In this document: positions 46,674 through 54,721 of the stretch, piece after piece
Layout: each line of letters starts with the position of its first letter
Position numbering within the stretch: position 1 is the first letter of the stretch
Assembly: GCF_001898115.1 (NCBI RefSeq)
Contig: NZ_MKSQ01000007.1
Location: forward strand, 464,562-528,561
Length of the DNA stretch: 64,000 bases
DNA from: Allobosea sp. 67-29
GTDB taxonomy: Bacteria; Pseudomonadota; Alphaproteobacteria; Rhizobiales; Beijerinckiaceae
Reading direction: 5' to 3'
Translations under genes and position numbers: made by a program
The notes under the pieces: generated by a model
The model's database searches: none
What the model saw: only the letters and a program-made list of their open reading frames with translations
Told to the model about the DNA's origin: nothing

Positions 46674-47238
46674 GGCGTTCTCCTTTTGCCTGGTCGGGCC
46701 CCGCTGCAATCCGCGCGCCGACCGAAGGCATCAGGAAAATCTCCCGTGCTGCAGGGGCTTGGCCTGCGACCGGGCTACCTTGGCGGAAGGATGGCGGCAT
46801 AAAATGCCCGGCAAGAATGACCCGCCGGCAGCAACCGCGGCTCGAGCGGAATCGGGCGGAGCGGCGCAATTCGGAACGGCCGCGATTGCGACGGAAACAA
46901 GACGCCGCGCTCATTTTGCAGCGCAAAATGACAGGCGATGCCGATCCGCCTCGCTTAGCACTCGCAGCATGCCTAATTTTGAGGCGAAATGAAATGCGGC
47001 GCCGAAGCGAATCCAAATATCAGGCAGAAAATTGGTTTCATTTGAAACGAGAGCCGCACCCAACGCAGGACGGAAGAGCAAAAGTAACCGATGAGTGAAT
47101 GGTTCATGCTCCCAATGCATAACGGAGCTGAATCAAAGCCTCTGTTTGCGGCACGGTGATCGACTTATATGCAGCGCACAACGAGATTGTCGCTGTGGGC
47201 ACCGCCCCGGTCCGGAATATTCGCCAAGGAAAACCGCC
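46674..47238. promoter_or_regulatory. AT-rich gap with two perfect palindromes
   Basis: 565 bases without a supported gene. Base composition falls clearly at about 46905-47060. Two perfect dyads lie here: TCATTTTGC-AGC-GCAAAATGA (46911-46931) and GTTTCA-TT-TGAAAC (47035-47048). The gap separates divergent small genes and presumably carries promoters for both; TTATAT at 47165-47170 could be a -10 for the DUF1127 gene, though no good -35 is at the right distance. A small RNA is possible but not shown. Confidence 0.45.
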
Positions 47239-47394
47239 ATGTTCGTCACCATGATCGCTGCTAAGATCCGCGCCTACCTCCGTTATCGCGAGACCGTTCG
47301 CGAGCTCTCCCGTCTGACCGACCGCGAGCTCGACGATCTCGGCCTGTCGCGCTCGGAGATCAACTTCATCGCCCGCTCGCACGCCGCGGCCTGA
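47239..47394 (+). CDS. DUF1127 small basic protein
   Basis: 51 residues from ATG 47239, with AAGGA upstream. The single DUF1127 domain is complete: RYRETVRELSRLTDRELDDLGLSRSEINFIAR, the YjiS-like pattern of a helical Arg-rich protein. Short DUF1127 proteins in rhizobia and Agrobacterium have been tied to phosphate, carbon metabolism and RNA turnover. Cytoplasmic; partner unknown. A terminator follows 100 nt later. Confidence 0.9.
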   Translation: MFVTMIAAKIRAYLRYRETVRELSRLTDRELDDLGLSRSEINFIARSHAAA

Positions 47395-47496
47395 AGTCAC
47401 CGAACGAGAACCGCCGCGCATCGGGCGCGGCGCCTTCTAAGTAGTTTCTCCTAGGGCTCGCGTTTTCCCCTCCCCTCGAGCCTTGGTCGAAGAGCG

Positions 47497-47525
47497 AATG
47501 CCCGCCTCACGGCGGGCATTTTGCA
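47497..47525 (+). terminator. Rho-independent terminator
   Basis: Perfect 10-bp stem AATGCCCGCC/GGCGGGCATT with a TCAC loop, then TTgcATTT. It ends the DUF1127 transcript just before trmFO. Confidence 0.8.
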
Positions 47526-47579
47526 TTTCAGGTCCTGCTTTCGCTTGACCTTGACGCCGGCTGCGGACACATCCCGGCC

Positions 47580-49001
47580 ATGACAGCCGAAAACCAGAAA
47601 CCCGTTCACGTCATCGGCGGCGGCCTCGCAGGCTCGGAAGCCGCCTGGCAGATCGCCCAGGCCGGCGTGCCCGTCGTCATCCACGAGATGCGGCCGGTCC
47701 GCGGCACCGACGCCCACAAGACCGAAGGGCTGGCCGAGCTCGTCTGCTCCAACTCCTTCCGTTCCGACGACGCCGAAAGCAATGCCGTCGGCCAGTTGCA
47801 TTGGGAGATGCGCCACCTCGGCTCGCTGATCATGGCCAAGGGCGACGCCCATCAGGTCCCGGCCGGCGGCGCCCTTGCGGTCGACCGCGACGGCTTCTCG
47901 CAGGCCGTCACCGCGGCACTCGAAGCCCATCCGCTGGTGACGATCGAGCGCGGCGAGATCGCCGGCCTGCCTCCCGCAGACTGGGACAAGGTCGTCATCG
48001 CCACCGGCCCGCTCACCTCCTCGGCGCTGGCGCAGGGCATCCTGTCCCTGACCGGCGAGACCTCGCTCGCCTTCTTCGACGCCATCGCGCCGATCGTGCA
48101 TTTCGATTCGATCGACATGGACACCGCCTGGTTCCAGTCGCGCTACGACAAGGCCGGCCCCGGCGGCACCGGGGCGGACTACATCAACTGCCCGCTCGAC
48201 CGCGACCAGTACGAGGCCTTCGTCGATGCGCTGCTCGCGGCCGAGAAGACCGAATTCAAGGAATGGGAGGGCACGCCCTATTTCGATGGCTGCCTGCCGA
48301 TCGAGGTCATGGCCGAACGCGGCCGTGAGACCCTGCGCTGGGGGCCGATGAAGCCCGTCGGCCTGACCAACAAGCACAACCCGACGGTGAAGGCCTATGC
48401 GGTCGTCCAGCTGCGCCAGGACAACGCGCTCGGCACGCTGTTCAACATGACCGGCTTCCAGACCAAGCTGAAATATGGCGAGCAGGCCGCGATCTTCCGG
48501 ATGATCCCCGGGCTCCAGAACGCCGAATTCGCCCGCCTCGGCGGCATTCACCGCAACACCTATCTCAACTCGCCGAAGCTGCTCGACGAGGCGCTGCGGC
48601 TGAAGGCGGATCCCCGGCTGCGCTTCGCCGGCCAGATCACCGGCTGCGAAGGCTATGTCGAGAGCGCCGCGATCGGGCTCCTTGCCGGCCGCATGGCGGC
48701 GGCCGAGAGGCTCGGCCGCGATCTGCCCCTGCCGCCGGCGACGACGGCGCTGGGCGCGCTGGTCAACCACATCACCGGCGGGCATATCGAGACCATCGAC
48801 GAAGGACCGCGCTCCTTCCAGCCGATGAACATCAATTTCGGCCTGTTCCCGCCGATCGAGGGCGTCGCGACCACCGGCCCCGACGGCAAGCGCCTGAAGG
48901 GCCCTGCCAAGAGCCTCGCCCGCAAGCAGGCCCTGACCGCACGGGCGAAGCGGGTGATGGCGGAATGGGCCGGGAGCGCGCAGTCGAGGGCGGCGGAATG
49001 A
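47580..49001 (+). CDS. trmFO: Methylenetetrahydrofolate-tRNA-(uracil-5-)-methyltransferase TrmFO
   Basis: 473 residues, normal for TrmFO. FAD-binding N terminus [24 protein letters not shown], then [12 protein letters not shown], a TrmFO/Gid hallmark with the active-site Cys, and [16 protein letters not shown] near residue 358. It methylates U54 in the tRNA T loop with folate as carbon donor and FADH2 as reductant. It is convergent with the phytoene synthase-like gene (3-nt gap). The position next to the secDF block is conserved in related genomes, from memory. Confidence 0.95.
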   Translation: MTAENQKPVHVIGGGLAGSEAAWQIAQAGVPVVIHEMRPVRGTDAHKTEGLAELVCSNSFRSDDAESNAVGQLHWEMRHLGSLIMAKGDAHQVPAGGALAVDRDGFSQAVTAALEAHPLVTIERGEIAGLPPADWDKVVIATGPLTSSALAQGILSLTGETSLAFFDAIAPIVHFDSIDMDTAWFQSRYDKAGPGGTGADYINCPLDRDQYEAFVDALLAAEKTEFKEWEGTPYFDGCLPIEVMAERGRETLRWGPMKPVGLTNKHNPTVKAYAVVQLRQDNALGTLFNMTGFQTKLKYGEQAAIFRMIPGLQNAEFARLGGIHRNTYLNSPKLLDEALRLKADPRLRFAGQITGCEGYVESAAIGLLAGRMAAAERLGRDLPLPPATTALGALVNHITGGHIETIDEGPRSFQPMNINFGLFPPIEGVATTGPDGKRLKGPAKSLARKQALTARAKRVMAEWAGSAQSRAAE

Positions 49002-49004
49002 GCC

Positions 49005-49913
49005 CTAACCCTGTCGCGCGGCCTTCCACAGGATCCATTGCCGGCGCCAGGCCGACAGCGCGATGATCGAGCGATAGGGGTCGTAGCCCTTGCGTTCCAT
49101 CTGCTTGAGATAGGGCTCGACCAGCGCGACCGGCAGGAAGGCCGGCTTGATCGCAGGCGGGATCGTGTCGCCGAGGCTGGCGAGCCGCTTGAGGTGGTTG
49201 CGCGCGATCTCGCGCAATTCCTTGAGCGTATAGAGCACCCCCGGCCCGCCGCGTCCCCGCACGATGTCGTCCCGCGTGACGCCGTTGCGGGAGAGGATGT
49301 CGGCCGGCAGATAGACCTGCCCTTCCGCCGCATGCCAGGGAAACGCCCGCATCAGCCCCGTCAGCGCATACGCGACGCCTGCATGGCCGCAGGCCGTGGC
49401 CCCGCCCGGATCGCGTCCGCCGGCCAGCACGATACAGGCGAGCCGGATCAACGCGCTCGAGGTTTCGCCAGCATAACCTTCGAGATCCCGCAGCGACGGC
49501 ATCGGATCGTCATAGAGATCGAAGGTGCGGGCATCGATCAACCCCGTCAGCGGCGCGATCGGCAGCCGGTAGCGCTTCATCGTGTCGAGCAGCGCGGCGG
49601 CGACGGGATGGCCCTGCACCTCGCCGTTCGGCTGGCCTTCGAGCAGGTCGCGCCACCATTGCAGCCTGACCTCGCCCGGAAGCGGCTCGCTGACCAGCGC
49701 CCTCACCCGCGCGATCTCCAGGCTGAAGGCATAGAGCGCGAAAAGCCCGTGGCGGCGAGCCTCCGGCGCATAGAGCGTCGCGATGTAGCGATCCTGATCC
49801 TGTTCCCTGACGAGCGCGGCGCAATGGGCGTAGGCATCCGGTAGGGGCGCCGACACCGGGTCGTCGCGCCGCTCGCTCTGAATCTGAGGTGTCGTACCGC
49901 TCCGGCCCGTCAT
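49005..49913 (-). CDS. Phytoene/squalene synthase family protein (NDUFAF6-like)
   Basis: 302 residues. I use ATG 49913, which has GAGG six bases upstream; a GTG at 49937 lacks a site. The trans-isoprenyl fold is seen (RYIATLYAPEARRHGLFALYAFSLEIARV; then AYALTGLMRAFPWHAAEGQVYLPAD), but the two Asp-rich catalytic motifs of true phytoene synthases are degenerate: DDPMPSL-like remains and no full second DxxxD. This fits the NDUFAF6 (C8orf38) branch, a complex I assembly factor in mitochondria. The next gene is an NDUFAF3 homolog, which supports that reading. No carotenoid genes are nearby. Confidence 0.82.
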   Translation of the reverse strand: MTGRSGTTPQIQSERRDDPVSAPLPDAYAHCAALVREQDQDRYIATLYAPEARRHGLFALYAFSLEIARVRALVSEPLPGEVRLQWWRDLLEGQPNGEVQGHPVAAALLDTMKRYRLPIAPLTGLIDARTFDLYDDPMPSLRDLEGYAGETSSALIRLACIVLAGGRDPGGATACGHAGVAYALTGLMRAFPWHAAEGQVYLPADILSRNGVTRDDIVRGRGGPGVLYTLKELREIARNHLKRLASLGDTIPPAIKPAFLPVALVEPYLKQMERKGYDPYRSIIALSAWRRQWILWKAARQG

Positions 49914-50006
49914 CTCCGGCCTCGCTTTCGGGTCCACTCTAGGCCAATGGCTGCGCCACGGCTACGCCCGCGGGACATGGCTGTCCGAATGTCGCAGCCA
50001 GACGGG

Positions 50007-50384
50007 TCAGGCAATGGCGATCAGCGCTGCCGCCACGCGCCGATCCTCGCCGACCAGCACGTTGTAGGTGCGCGCGGCCGCGCCCGTCGCCATGCCCTCC
50101 ACCGTGATCCCGGCCTGCTTCAGCGGATCACGCAGCCAGGGCGGGATGAAGGCGATGTCCAGTCCCGTGCCGATGATCAGGAAGTCGATCGTCTCTGCCT
50201 CGTCGAGGATCGGCTGCAGGCTCGCCGGGGTCACCTCGGAAAACTGCATCACTGGCCAGATCCGGATGCCTGCCGGCGTCGCGATGATCGAGCCCTTGTG
50301 GCTCATCTCGGCGAACCGAAAACCGCCGGCGCCGATCGCGTCGAGCGGCCAGCGCCCCGGCACGAAGCCGTCAAAGCGCGCCAT
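50007..50384 (-). CDS. Mth938-like domain protein (NDUFAF3 homolog)
   Basis: 125 residues. The Mth938 fold segments are evident: a beta-rich N terminus (GGFRFAEMSHKGSIIATPAGI), then LDEAETIDFLIIGTGLDIAFIP and GITVEGMATGAAARTYNVLVGEDR. The mitochondrial homolog NDUFAF3 assembles complex I, and linkage of these genes to secD/secF in alphaproteobacteria has been noted in that work, as I recall. It sits 11 nt after secF and 93 nt before the NDUFAF6-like gene. A direct role in complex I here is inferred. Confidence 0.85.
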   Translation of the reverse strand: MARFDGFVPGRWPLDAIGAGGFRFAEMSHKGSIIATPAGIRIWPVMQFSEVTPASLQPILDEAETIDFLIIGTGLDIAFIPPWLRDPLKQAGITVEGMATGAAARTYNVLVGEDRRVAAALIAIA

Positions 50385-50395
50385 CGGCGTCGGCC

Positions 50396-51349
50396 TCAGC
50401 CGGCCTTGGGCTTGGCGCCGGACAGGGAGCGTTCTCGCGCCTCGTCCCGCGCGCCCTGGCCGCGGACGTCCATGTAGAGCAGCACCGGCGTCGAGATGAA
50501 CATCGCCGAATAGGTGCAGACCACCACGCCGAACAGCATGACGAGCGCGAAGCCCTCGATCGCCGAGCCGCCGAAGATGACGAGCGCCAGCAGCGACAGG
50601 AAGGTCGTCGTCGCCGTCATCGCGGTGCGCGACAGGGTCGAGTTGACCGAAAGGTCAAGGAGCTCCGGTATCGGCATGGTCTTGTAGCGCCGCAGCAATT
50701 CACGCGTGCGGTCGAACACCACCACCGTCTCGTTCAGCGAATAGCCGACGATGGTCAGGATCGCCGCGATCGAGGTCAGGTTGAACTCGAGCCGCGAGAT
50801 CAGGAAGAAGCCCATGGTCAGCACGATGTCGTGCAGCGTGCCGAGAATCGCGCCGATGGCGAGCGGCATCTCGAAGCGGAACCAGAGATAGATCAGCACG
50901 CCGGTGATCGCGAGCACGACACCCAGCGCGCCGGCCTGCACGAGTTCGCCCGAGACACGCGGGCCGACCGTCTCGATGCGCCGGAACTCATAGGTCGCGG
51001 CAAAGGCCTCTCGCGCTTTCGCGACCACGTTCTGCTGGGCGCTCTCGCCGCCCGCCTGCAGAGGAAAGCGCATCGAGAGCTCGGTACCGTCGCCGAATTC
51101 CTGGACCTCGGCGTCGCCGAAGCCCAGGGCGTTGGCCGTCTGGCGGACCTGGGCGATCTCGATCTTGCCGCTCTTCGCCTGCATCTCGATCAGGGTGCCG
51201 CCCTTGAAGTCGATGCCGAAGTTGAGCCCGACCGTCAGGAAGAGCACGAGCACCAGGATCGAGTAGGCGGCCGAGAGCGGGTAGCTGAAGCGGCGGAACC
51301 AGACGAATTTGAAGCGGGTGTTGTCGGGAACGATGCGAAGCAGGCGCAT
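50396..51349 (-). CDS. secF: Protein translocase subunit SecF
   Basis: 317 residues. ATG 51349 has AGGAGA six bases upstream, ruling against a TTG two codons earlier. Six helices and the long periplasmic loop are present: GLNFGIDFKGGTLIEMQ after helix 1, and the conserved VGYSLNETVVVFDRTRE (about 217-233) and TLSRTAMTATTTFLSLLALV. With SecD it uses the proton gradient to pull preproteins through SecYEG. It lies 27 nt after secD. Confidence 0.96.
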   Translation of the reverse strand: MRLLRIVPDNTRFKFVWFRRFSYPLSAAYSILVLVLFLTVGLNFGIDFKGGTLIEMQAKSGKIEIAQVRQTANALGFGDAEVQEFGDGTELSMRFPLQAGGESAQQNVVAKAREAFAATYEFRRIETVGPRVSGELVQAGALGVVLAITGVLIYLWFRFEMPLAIGAILGTLHDIVLTMGFFLISRLEFNLTSIAAILTIVGYSLNETVVVFDRTRELLRRYKTMPIPELLDLSVNSTLSRTAMTATTTFLSLLALVIFGGSAIEGFALVMLFGVVVCTYSAMFISTPVLLYMDVRGQGARDEARERSLSGAKPKAG

Positions 51350-51376
51350 GGCCAATCTCCTCTAGAGCTGGCAGCG

Positions 51377-52987
51377 TCAGAACGGGAGGTGCTTGGGCTT
51401 GGCCCAGCGATACCAGACGGCGATCAGCATCCGCGTCAGCGTCACCGCCGTGATGACGGTGGTGAGAATGCCGAGGATGAAGACGACCGCAAAGCCGCGC
51501 ACGGGCCCCGAGCCCAGCGCGAACAGCGCCACCGCTGCGATCAGCATGGTGACGTTGGAGTCGATGATGGTCGCGAAGGCGCGCTGGAAGCCGGCCTCGA
51601 GCGCCGAGACCAGGCTGCGGCCCTGGTGCTCCTCCTCGCGCATGCGCTCGTAGATCAGCACGTTCGAGTCGACCGCCGTGCCGATGGTCAGCACGATTCC
51701 GGCGATGCCGGGCAGCGTCATCGTGGCGCCGATCAGCGACATCAGGCCGAAGATCAGGCAGACATGGACGAACAGCGCGATGCTCGCGATCATGCCGAAG
51801 ATGCCGTAGGTCGCGAGCATGTAGATCACCACCAGCACGCCAGCGATCAGCGTCGCGAGCTTGCCGGCGTGGATCGAGTCGGCGCCGAGGCCGGGGCCGA
51901 CCGTGCGCTCCTCGACGATGGTCATCTTGGCCGGCAGGGCGCCGGCGCGCAGCAGGATCGCCAGGTTGTTGACCTGCTGGACGGTGAAGCTGCCGGAGAT
52001 CTGGCCCGAACCGCCAGTGATCGGAGACTGGATGACCGGCGATGAGATCACCTTGTTGTCGAGCACGATGGCCAGCGGCCGCCCGAGGTTTTCCGTGGTG
52101 ATCTGGCCGAAGCGCTGGGCGCCGCGAATGTTGAAGCGGAAGTTCACGATCGGCTGGCCGGTGCGCGAATCGAATGAGGGCTGCGCGTCGACGAGATCGG
52201 CGCCGTCGACGACCGGCTGGCGCAGCACGGGCACGAGCTGCCCCGCGGCGTCCTGCGAAGGCAGCATGTCGACGTCGGTGCTGTTGGCGTCGCCGACGAG
52301 GCGGAACTCCAGCTTGGCGGTGTCGCCGAGAATTTCCTTGAGCCGCTGGGAATCCTGCAGGCCCGGGACCTGGACCAGAATGCGGTCGAGGCCCTGACGC
52401 TGGATGTTCGGCTCGGTGGTGCCGAGCGCGTCGACGCGCCGGCGCAGAACCTCCATCGCCTGCTCGACGGCCCGGCGGATGCGCTCGTTCGAGCCGGCCT
52501 CGGTCACGGTGAGCTGAATCAGCCCGTCGGGCTGCTCGGTGATCGCGATCGACTGGTTGCCCGAGGGGCCGAAGGCGCCAAGCGTACCGACCGGCTGCGA
52601 CAGTTCGCGCAGCTTGGGCAGGACGCGCTCGCGCTCCGCCGCGTCGGCCACGCGGAACTGGACGCCGCGCTGGGTGGTCTGGATGCCGCCCTGCAGGCTG
52701 ATGCGCTCCTCGCGCAGGATGCGGCGGGAATCGTCCCGCAGCTGCGTCACCTGGCTGCGGATCAGGTCGGCCCGGTCGATCTCGAGCAGAACATGCGAGC
52801 CGCCCTGCAGGTCGAGGCCGAGGACCACGGCATGGACCGGCAGCAGGAAGCGCGGAATCCAGGAGGGAGCGTTGTCCTCGATGGCCTTGCGCGTCTCCGG
52901 CGAAAACAGGTTCGGCACGGCAAGCCCGCAGCCGAAGAGCAGCACGAGCAGGACGAGAATGACCTTGCGGGCCTGGAGACGAAGCAT
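51377..52987 (-). CDS. secD: Protein translocase subunit SecD
   Basis: 536 residues from ATG 52987, giving MLRLQARKVILVLLVLLFGC; a longer in-frame extension is spurious. Domain P1 begins at GLDLQGGSHVLLEID (about 54-68), and the membrane part has GPGLGADSIHAGKLA and the conserved TLPGIAGIVLTIGTAVDSNVLIYERMREE (about 436-464). It works with SecF and YajC as an accessory translocase. The order yajC-secD-secF is standard. Confidence 0.96.
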   Translation of the reverse strand: MLRLQARKVILVLLVLLFGCGLAVPNLFSPETRKAIEDNAPSWIPRFLLPVHAVVLGLDLQGGSHVLLEIDRADLIRSQVTQLRDDSRRILREERISLQGGIQTTQRGVQFRVADAAERERVLPKLRELSQPVGTLGAFGPSGNQSIAITEQPDGLIQLTVTEAGSNERIRRAVEQAMEVLRRRVDALGTTEPNIQRQGLDRILVQVPGLQDSQRLKEILGDTAKLEFRLVGDANSTDVDMLPSQDAAGQLVPVLRQPVVDGADLVDAQPSFDSRTGQPIVNFRFNIRGAQRFGQITTENLGRPLAIVLDNKVISSPVIQSPITGGSGQISGSFTVQQVNNLAILLRAGALPAKMTIVEERTVGPGLGADSIHAGKLATLIAGVLVVIYMLATYGIFGMIASIALFVHVCLIFGLMSLIGATMTLPGIAGIVLTIGTAVDSNVLIYERMREEEHQGRSLVSALEAGFQRAFATIIDSNVTMLIAAVALFALGSGPVRGFAVVFILGILTTVITAVTLTRMLIAVWYRWAKPKHLPF

Positions 52988-53043
52988 CTGCGGGAACAGC
53001 CTTGTTGGGGGGCCCGGCCTCGCCTGGAGGCCGGGTCGTCGCC

Positions 53044-53370
53044 TCAGTTCTTGACCGGCTCGGTCTTCGAGCGCACGTCCTGGATCATGCCGCGCACGAT
53101 GCGCACGCGCACGCCTTCGGCGATCTCGGCTTCGACCTCGCCATCGTCCACGACCTTGGAGACCTTGGCGACCAGGCCGCCCGACGTCACGATCGTGTCG
53201 CCGCGGCGCACATTCTTGATCATCTCCTGATGCGTCTTGGCCCGGCGCTGCTGCGGCCGGATGATCAGGAACCACATGATGACGAAGATCAGGAGGAACG
53301 GCACCAGCTGGATCAGCATGTCGGCGCCGCCACCGGCTCCCAACGACTGGGCGAAAGCGGGGGTGATCAC
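53044..53370 (-). CDS. yajC: Preprotein translocase subunit YajC
   Basis: 108 residues from a GTG start with AAGGAG seven bases upstream. One membrane helix (about 20-37, LVPFLLIFVIMWFLIIRPQQRR) and a cytoplasmic domain NVRRGDTIVTSGGLVAKVSKVVDDGEVEAEIA are the family pattern. It associates with SecDF. The gap to the divergent DUF815 gene is 288 nt and includes a short inverted repeat. Confidence 0.95.
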   Translation of the reverse strand: MITPAFAQSLGAGGGADMLIQLVPFLLIFVIMWFLIIRPQQRRAKTHQEMIKNVRRGDTIVTSGGLVAKVSKVVDDGEVEAEIAEGVRVRIVRGMIQDVRSKTEPVKN

Positions 53371-53602
53371 GAAAACACTCCTTTGATGCGATGGCCACGC
53401 CCCGTCGGGCCGCGAGACACATCACGGAAAGACACGGCAAAAGCATCCGCCCGGCCGGAAAATCGCGCGGACTATAGCCAGCAATGCCATGAAATCAATC
53501 GGACACGCCCGGTTGCCCGGACGCGCTCCTCACCTATGGGCTTAGCCCCATTCGCGCAATGCCCTTGCACAACATCGCGCAACGCGGTTTAGCTAGGGCC
53601 GT

Positions 53603-53629
53603 GACCGTACCGGACGGTACGGTACGGTC
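53603..53629 (+). promoter_or_regulatory. 9-bp inverted repeat upstream of DUF815 gene
   Basis: Perfect arms GACCGTACC (53603-53611) and GGTACGGTC (53621-53629) with a 9-nt spacer that itself repeats GGTAC, giving three tandem half-sites. The end is 29 nt before the ATG at 53659, which is where an operator or a leader hairpin would sit. Confidence 0.45.
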
Positions 53630-53658
53630 GCCAGCCAAACCATGAAGGCGCATGCCAG

Positions 53659-54549
53659 ATGACCGAGAACACCATCGACCAGACCGCCGCCGAGACGCTG
53701 GCGACCCTGCTGCGCATCGCCTCCGCACTCGAGCGCATCGCCCCTCCCCCGCGCAAGCCGATCGACCTGGCAGCGGCCGACGCCTTCGTCTGGCAGGCCG
53801 CGGGCGCGGAACTCGTGCCGGTGCCGAAGGTCAACCGCGTCGCGCTGTCGCTGCTGCGCGGCGTCGACCGCGTCCGTGACACGCTGGCCGAGAATACCGA
53901 GCGCTTCGCCAAGGGCCTGCCGGCCAACAACGTCCTGCTCTGGGGCGCGCGCGGCATGGGCAAGTCATCGCTGGTCAAGGCCGTGCACGCCGACACCAAC
54001 CAGAACCGCGCCAAGGGCGGGCTCCCGCTGAAGCTGATCGAGATCCATCGCGAGGACATCGAGAGCCTGCCCGCGCTGATGGGCCAGCTTCGCAATGATC
54101 CGCATCGGGCCATCGTCTTCTGCGACGATCTGTCCTTCGACAGCGACGACACCTCCTACAAGTCGCTGAAGGCGGTGCTGGACGGCGGCGTCGAGGGCCG
54201 GCCCGAGAACGTCGTTTTCTACGCCACCTCGAATCGCCGCCATCTGCTGCCGCGCGACATGATGGACAATGAGCGCGCGACCTCGATCAACCCGGGCGAG
54301 GCGATCGAGGAAAAGGTCTCGCTCTCGGACCGCTTCGGCCTCTGGCTCGGCTTCCACAAATGCAGCCAGGACGAATATCTGGAGATGATCAACGGCTACG
54401 CCACCCATTTCGGACTGACGATTCCGCCGGAGGAATTGCGCCGCGATGCACTGGAATGGTCGACGACCCGCGGCTCCCGCTCGGGCCGCACCGCCTGGCA
54501 GTACATCCAGGACCTGGCCGGCCGGCTCGGCAGGACGCTGGAAAGCTGA
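53659..54549 (+). CDS. DUF815 family AAA+ ATPase
   Basis: 296 residues. Walker A GARGMGKSS (about 97-105), Walker B IVFCDDLSFD (about 152-161), a sensor-1 stretch NVVFYATSNRRHLLP and a lid with VSLSDRFGLWLGFHKCSQDEYL all match DUF815 proteins. The biochemical role is not known. No membrane segment, so cytoplasmic. It is divergent from yajC-secDF and ends at a strong terminator, so it is probably a single-gene transcript. Confidence 0.9.
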   Translation: MTENTIDQTAAETLATLLRIASALERIAPPPRKPIDLAAADAFVWQAAGAELVPVPKVNRVALSLLRGVDRVRDTLAENTERFAKGLPANNVLLWGARGMGKSSLVKAVHADTNQNRAKGGLPLKLIEIHREDIESLPALMGQLRNDPHRAIVFCDDLSFDSDDTSYKSLKAVLDGGVEGRPENVVFYATSNRRHLLPRDMMDNERATSINPGEAIEEKVSLSDRFGLWLGFHKCSQDEYLEMINGYATHFGLTIPPEELRRDALEWSTTRGSRSGRTAWQYIQDLAGRLGRTLES

Positions 54550-54624
54550 TCAGGCGCAACGGAGAGGCTGAACCGCATGCCCGGCCGTTGCGACGACGCC
54601 GTGACCGCTGCGCGGAAACACGCA

Positions 54625-54656
54625 AAACGGGACGGACCTTCTGGTCCGTCCCGTTT
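54625..54656. terminator. Bidirectional terminator
   Basis: Perfect 14-bp stem AAACGGGACGGACC/GGTCCGTCCCGTTT with a TTCT loop. A-rich on one side and T-rich on the other, it can serve both the DUF815 gene and the convergent M23 peptidase gene. Confidence 0.88.
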
Positions 54657-54721
54657 CTAGTTCGATCGGCGGGGTCTCGCGGGTACCGATCGAAGGTTGA
54701 AACCGGATTGGGCGGCTTCGA

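Noticed and set aside
49005..49913. Carotenoid or hopanoid biosynthesis gene
   Set aside because: The catalytic Asp motifs are degenerate, no other crt or hpn genes are near, and the Mth938 neighbour favours the NDUFAF6-like branch.
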